Assembly: GCA_030587435.1 (NCBI GenBank)
Contig: JAUQZC010000141.1
Coordinates: 1-31,368, forward strand
Length of the DNA: 31,368 nucleotides
Direction: 5' to 3'
DNA from: Candidatus Baldrarchaeota archaeon
GTDB taxonomy: Archaea > Asgardarchaeota > Baldrarchaeia > Baldrarchaeales > DXJG01
Shown here: positions 30,682 through 31,368 of the stretch, piece by piece
How the letters are laid out: each line of letters opens with the position of its first letter
Numbering within the stretch: position 1 is the first letter of the stretch
Made by a program: the position numbers and the translations under genes
Notes under the pieces: generated by a model
Told to the model about the DNA's origin: nothing
Seen by the model: the letters and a program-made list of their open reading frames with translations, nothing else
Database searches by the model: none

Positions 30682-31002
30682 CATCACCGCTGATAGGCCA
30701 CTCTTAGACATATTATGGTTGATAAACGCTGCTAATTAAACAGTAATTAGATGATAGTGGGATTAAATACTTGAAAAAGCAAAGTTTTAACTCATAATTT
30801 AAAACCTTCTAATGTTTTATTGGTTCTTAGCTTTCACAGTCAACTTCAACTTGTTTTCTCATTTTTTACGTTATGAGGGGCGTCGAAAAATATAAATGTA
30901 GTTTGAATATTGATGGATTGGAATTATGTTCCTTTTGCCCGTTGTTCTCAACAGTAAGGCATGCTCTTAGTTCTGTAAAACTCTTGGGAGGTGGGATTAG
31001 AG
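30682..31002. other. Mostly non-coding spacer
   Basis: This is an A/T-rich region. An open stretch from ATG 30873 ('MRGVEKYKCSLNIDGLEL') overlaps the start of the next gene and has no strong support. The region should contain the promoter of the gene at 31003. Confidence 0.4.
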
Positions 31003-31368
31003 ATGAGAATAGGTATAATGACTACTTGGAATGCATGTTGCGGTATATTCGCTCATGCACAGCTGGTTTGCAGTGAATGGATGAAAATGGGTCATGATGT
31101 TGTAGTTTTTGCGCCTAAAAATGAGAGAGGTAAGAAAAGTGTTCCTTTAGATGTTGAAGATGAGCCCTTTGTTTATAGAAATTGGGAAATGTATCGTTAT
31201 GGTGATAGAATCCCTGATGATAACGAGTTAGACCTTTATTTTGATCCTGAACCCATTCTTAAAGAAGATTTTGATGTTTTTGTTGTTGAGAAACCTAGTT
31301 CAACCCCTCTTGGAAAGCTTTGTAAGATTTTTCCGGAAATAAGGTCTAAAGCCTCAACAATAGCGGTT
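31003..31368 (+). CDS. Glycosyltransferase-like protein (N-terminal part, runs off the window)
   Basis: The ATG at 31003 has GGGAGGTG about nine bases upstream. The first 122 residues are open to the window edge: 'MRIGIMTTWNACCGIFAHA', 'LVCSEWMKMGHDVVVFAP', 'DFDVFVVEKPSSTPLG'. A first strand, a glycine loop, a helix, then 'GHDVVVF' is the N-terminal Rossmann half of GT-B (GT4-like) glycosyltransferases. The sugar-nucleotide binding half lies outside the window, so the substrate cannot be guessed. Confidence 0.6.
   Translation, partial: MRIGIMTTWNACCGIFAHAQLVCSEWMKMGHDVVVFAPKNERGKKSVPLDVEDEPFVYRNWEMYRYGDRIPDDNELDLYFDPEPILKEDFDVFVVEKPSSTPLGKLCKIFPEIRSKASTIAV

Noticed and set aside
30873..31076. 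67-aa frame before the glycosyltransferase
   Set aside because: It overlaps the better-supported start at 31003, and no clear ribosome binding site or family supports it. It cannot be fully excluded for the part before 31003.

Overview
The window reads as archaeal DNA. The evidence is a zinc-ribbon RPA-like single-strand DNA-binding protein, GGTG/GGAGG ribosome binding sites in front of ATG, GTG and TTG starts, A/T-rich TATA-like promoters, AGA/AGG arginine codons, a DUF4143-type ATPase end, PIN and HicAB toxin-antitoxin remnants, and an IS200/IS605 element. A longin-like protein and the broken end of a Rab-like small GTPase lean towards an Asgard-like or deep-branching archaeon. No rRNA, tRNA or CRISPR array is present to settle the lineage.

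Left flank (1-5200): the end of an ATPase gene, a PIN-domain remnant, an RPA-like gene, a frameshifted P-loop fragment, a lone Ig-like fragment, a STAND-type NTPase with TPR repeats (split by two homopolymer frameshifts), and the ruined 3' end of a CHAT protease gene. This looks like a decaying second copy of the central system. Next, 5249-8178 is a three-gene plus-strand cassette that I cannot name (coiled coil, 587 aa, 217 aa), followed by a DUF711/UPF0210 protein.

Centre (9893-24090): a putative undescribed system built on two recurring accessory domains. One, here called the NAVP domain after its core 'ENAVPxGF', has five copies: fused to a winged-helix protein, to a 1332-aa double NTPase with a GATase-like front end, to a CHAT caspase-like protease, and to two STAND NTPases. 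The other is an Ig-like beta-sandwich, found at the N-terminus of the CHAT protein and at the C-terminus of an adjacent longin-like protein, with further fragments at 1886 and 15335. The simplest model is that NTPases with variable repeat C-termini sense something and pass the signal through NAVP-domain contacts to the CHAT protease, while the winged-helix-NAVP protein regulates expression. This is inference from architecture and neighbourhood. Recent recombination is visible: NAVP segments of 69 and 135 bp are identical between two neighbouring genes, 95-bp direct repeats flank the CHAT gene, and near-identical repeat units lie in two NTPase genes. Strand composition also flips sharply from A/C-rich to G/T-rich at the 3' region of each of the three NTPase genes.

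Right flank (24100-31368): a pseudogenised Rab-like GTPase end, a DUF3786 protein, a hypothetical protein, a zinc-ribbon protein, a hicBA pair whose toxin gene is cut by an IS605 element (tnpA, tnpB, end hairpins), a small Cys-rich protein, a GDT1/TMEM165-family transporter, a tiny glycine-rich membrane peptide, and the start of a glycosyltransferase-like gene.

Many reading frames across the window are broken by single-base differences, mostly in A/T runs and in unrelated genes as well as the system. Consensus sequencing error is therefore a serious alternative to real gene decay, and the broken genes should be read with that in mind.
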